Source of the DNA: Solobacterium sp.
Lineage (GTDB): Bacteria > Bacillota_I > Bacilli_A > Erysipelotrichales > Erysipelotrichaceae
DNA: 5,271 nucleotides
Direction: 5' to 3'
NCBI GenBank assembly: GCA_017514645.1
Contig: JAFWJP010000290.1
Location: 1 to 5,271, forward strand
A model generated the notes under the pieces. The model had not been told where the DNA came from, did not search any database, and was given only the letters and a program-made list of their open reading frames with translations. Below are positions 4,149 to 5,271 of this stretch, one piece after another (within the stretch, counting starts at the first letter, position 1; each line of letters opens with the position of its first letter). A program made the position numbers and the translations under genes.

Positions 4149-5271
4149 AAACGGCATTCAGTATCCGGAATACATCCGGGAAACCGATGTGTACGAGAAG
4201 AACGAATATCATTACCGTTACCAGCATGAAGATACATACGGACTCCATGGCCTGAAGACGGTTATCAGCCTGTTTCAGCGTGATTTCGGACCGCAGGAGG
4301 ATTCCTGCGGTCAATCCCGCCGCCAACAGCGCAAGCCCCGGAACAAGGCTGAAAACAGCGCACAGAGACGCAAGCGTATATACAGCTGTCTTCACTGCAG
4401 CAAACATCCGGTCACCGCCCAGCTGATACAGGAACTCGTTGCGGCTGAATTTCTTTTTGAGGAAAAAGATCTGTCCGGTATAACCGCACAGTTCCGCGAT
4501 GACACCAAAGCATACTGCCCGGAACCATACCCAGGCACCGTCGCTGAATGTCATGCGCACATAGCTGAACGGTCTCGCATTGATCCGTACCGCAAGCGAC
4601 GTTACGGCAAATATGAGCGGCAGAGCCCATTTCAGCACCACGGATGCACACAGCATCATCCGGTCATAGTTCCCCTCCCTGCTCAGCGTTTCCATGTACA
4701 GAAACGGGTTTTTCAGCACCTTGAGAAGACCCGGCAGTCTGCCCGGGATGAATTCCTCTTCCACGACCGGTACTTCCGTACCCTCAGCGACGATCTTCTC
4801 ACTTGCCAGAACTTCCTCGTCCTCACGTATCAGTCCAATCGGCTTGGTTTCATCCGGTGCCGGTACATGCGGTTCATCGATCACGTGCAGGATATCGTCT
4901 TCTGCAGCAGAACCTGTCTCCGCGGGAACGGCCGGTTCTTCAGCGGTCACGATGTCCGGTACGGGAATATCAGCGGTTCCGGCAGAAGATGCCTGTTCCG
5001 GTACGGTCTCCAGTGCTATGTCGGCAGACCCTTCCGCAGCGGTCTTCTTTCTGCGTGTGCGCTTCGGTTTTTCCGTTGTTTCCGCATCAGAAACATCCGC
5101 TGAAGTTCCAGCGGTTTTCTTCTTTCTGGGACGTTTCGGTTTCTCACCTTCCGGAACCGGTTCTGTCTTCTTTTTCCGGGTGCGCTTCGGCTTCTCTTCT
5201 GCAGTCACTTCAGCGCTTACGTCTGCTGTTTTCTTCCTGCTGCGGGTTGATCTGCGCGGTTTTGTCTCAAC
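4147..5271 (-). CDS. Membrane protein with Lys/Arg-rich N-terminal repeats, unrecognised family (5' end outside the window)
   Basis: I do not recognise this family. The frame is open to the window edge (374 residues visible), so the real start lies further right; a GTG at 5208 lies within the frame but has no ribosome binding site and falls inside the repeat region. Visible residues 4-77 hold four basic repeats of the form KPKRxRKKKT, at 4-15, 27-36, 44-53 and 68-77, separated by short acidic Ala/Glu/Ser spacers. Residues about 78-175 are acidic and rich in Pro, Val, Ala and Glu, probably an unstructured linker. The C-terminal part (about 200-374) has four or five hydrophobic helices. This layout, a disordered charged tail on a multi-span membrane domain, suggests tethering of a polyanion (nucleic acid, teichoic acid) or of a partner at the membrane; that is inference. 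A terminator follows its stop codon, so it is not co-transcribed with nrfA by default. Confidence 0.85.
   Translation of the reverse strand, partial: VETKPRRSTRSRKKTADVSAEVTAEEKPKRTRKKKTEPVPEGEKPKRPRKKKTAGTSADVSDAETTEKPKRTRRKKTAAEGSADIALETVPEQASSAGTADIPVPDIVTAEEPAVPAETGSAAEDDILHVIDEPHVPAPDETKPIGLIREDEEVLASEKIVAEGTEVPVVEEEFIPGRLPGLLKVLKNPFLYMETLSREGNYDRMMLCASVVLKWALPLIFAVTSLAVRINARPFSYVRMTFSDGAWVWFRAVCFGVIAELCGYTGQIFFLKKKFSRNEFLYQLGGDRMFAAVKTAVYTLASLCAVFSLVPGLALLAAGLTAGILLRSEITLKQADNRLQAMESVCIFMLVTVMIFVLLVHIGFPDVFRILNAV
5041..5262 (-). repeat. Four-copy basic peptide repeat within the partial membrane-protein gene
   Basis: The coding repeats lie at 5262-5227 (KPRRSTRSRKKT), 5193-5164 (KPKRTRKKKT), 5142-5113 (KPKRPRKKKT) and 5070-5041 (KPKRTRRKKT). 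Distances between successive starts are 69, 51 and 72 bases, all multiples of three, so copy changes would keep the frame. The outermost copy is the most diverged, and more copies may lie beyond the window edge. The spacers begin with similar residues (TADVSAE, TAGTSADVSDAE, TAAEGSAD), indicating that a longer unit was duplicated. Confidence 0.8.

Noticed and set aside
4189..5103. Plus-strand open frame of 304 codons opposite the repeat membrane protein
   Set aside because: The minus-strand frame shows clear membrane helices and ordered repeats. The plus-strand translation is a Cys/Arg/His-rich composition typical of an antisense shadow.
5206..5208. GTG at 5208 as the start of the repeat membrane protein
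   Set aside because: No ribosome binding site precedes it, and the same frame continues to the window edge with another basic repeat of the same kind, so the gene starts further upstream.

Overview
The window looks like chromosomal DNA from an anaerobic or facultatively anaerobic Bacillota (low- to mid-GC Gram-positive type; no genus can be assigned). The reasons are strong purine-rich ribosome binding sites, two promoters that match the sigma-A consensus exactly (TTGACA / TATAAT), intrinsic terminators with T-tracts, and a System II (ResB/CcsA) cytochrome c maturation pair. Base composition looks roughly balanced by eye. All genes lie on the minus strand, so transcription runs from right to left. 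I found no rRNA, tRNA, CRISPR array or insertion sequence.

Layout in transcription order. (1) 5271-4147: the 3' part of a membrane protein of unrecognised family, with at least four Lys/Arg-rich repeats, an acidic Pro/Ala/Glu-rich linker and a C-terminal multi-span membrane domain. It ends in a terminator hairpin. (2) 4148-4060: a compact spacer in which that terminator and a perfect promoter for the next operon are physically superimposed. (3) 4059-1: nrfA (pentahaem ammonia-forming nitrite reductase, active-site CxxCK motif), then resB and ccsA/resC (haem delivery and cytochrome c synthase), then a second perfect promoter placed 2 nt after the ccsA stop, a structured leader with a terminator, and the first 195 codons of a MATE-family efflux transporter.

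How the genes work together. NrfA reduces nitrite to ammonium outside the membrane and needs five covalently attached c-haems, one on a CxxCK site. ResB and CcsA form the haem-export and ligation complex that attaches them. The order nrfA-resB-ccsA resembles the epsilonproteobacterial arrangement in which nrfA is followed by nrfI, a fused CcsB-CcsA protein, so the pair here is probably a dedicated maturase. No nrfH-type quinol dehydrogenase gene lies within the window, so the electron donor is unknown.

The most interesting non-coding signals are the MATE leader and the terminator/promoter overlap in front of nrfA. In the MATE leader a strong promoter is followed by a 15-bp terminator, an 8-nt alternative pairing, and a possible 10-codon leader peptide that spans the terminator's 5' arm; this arrangement suggests transcription attenuation.
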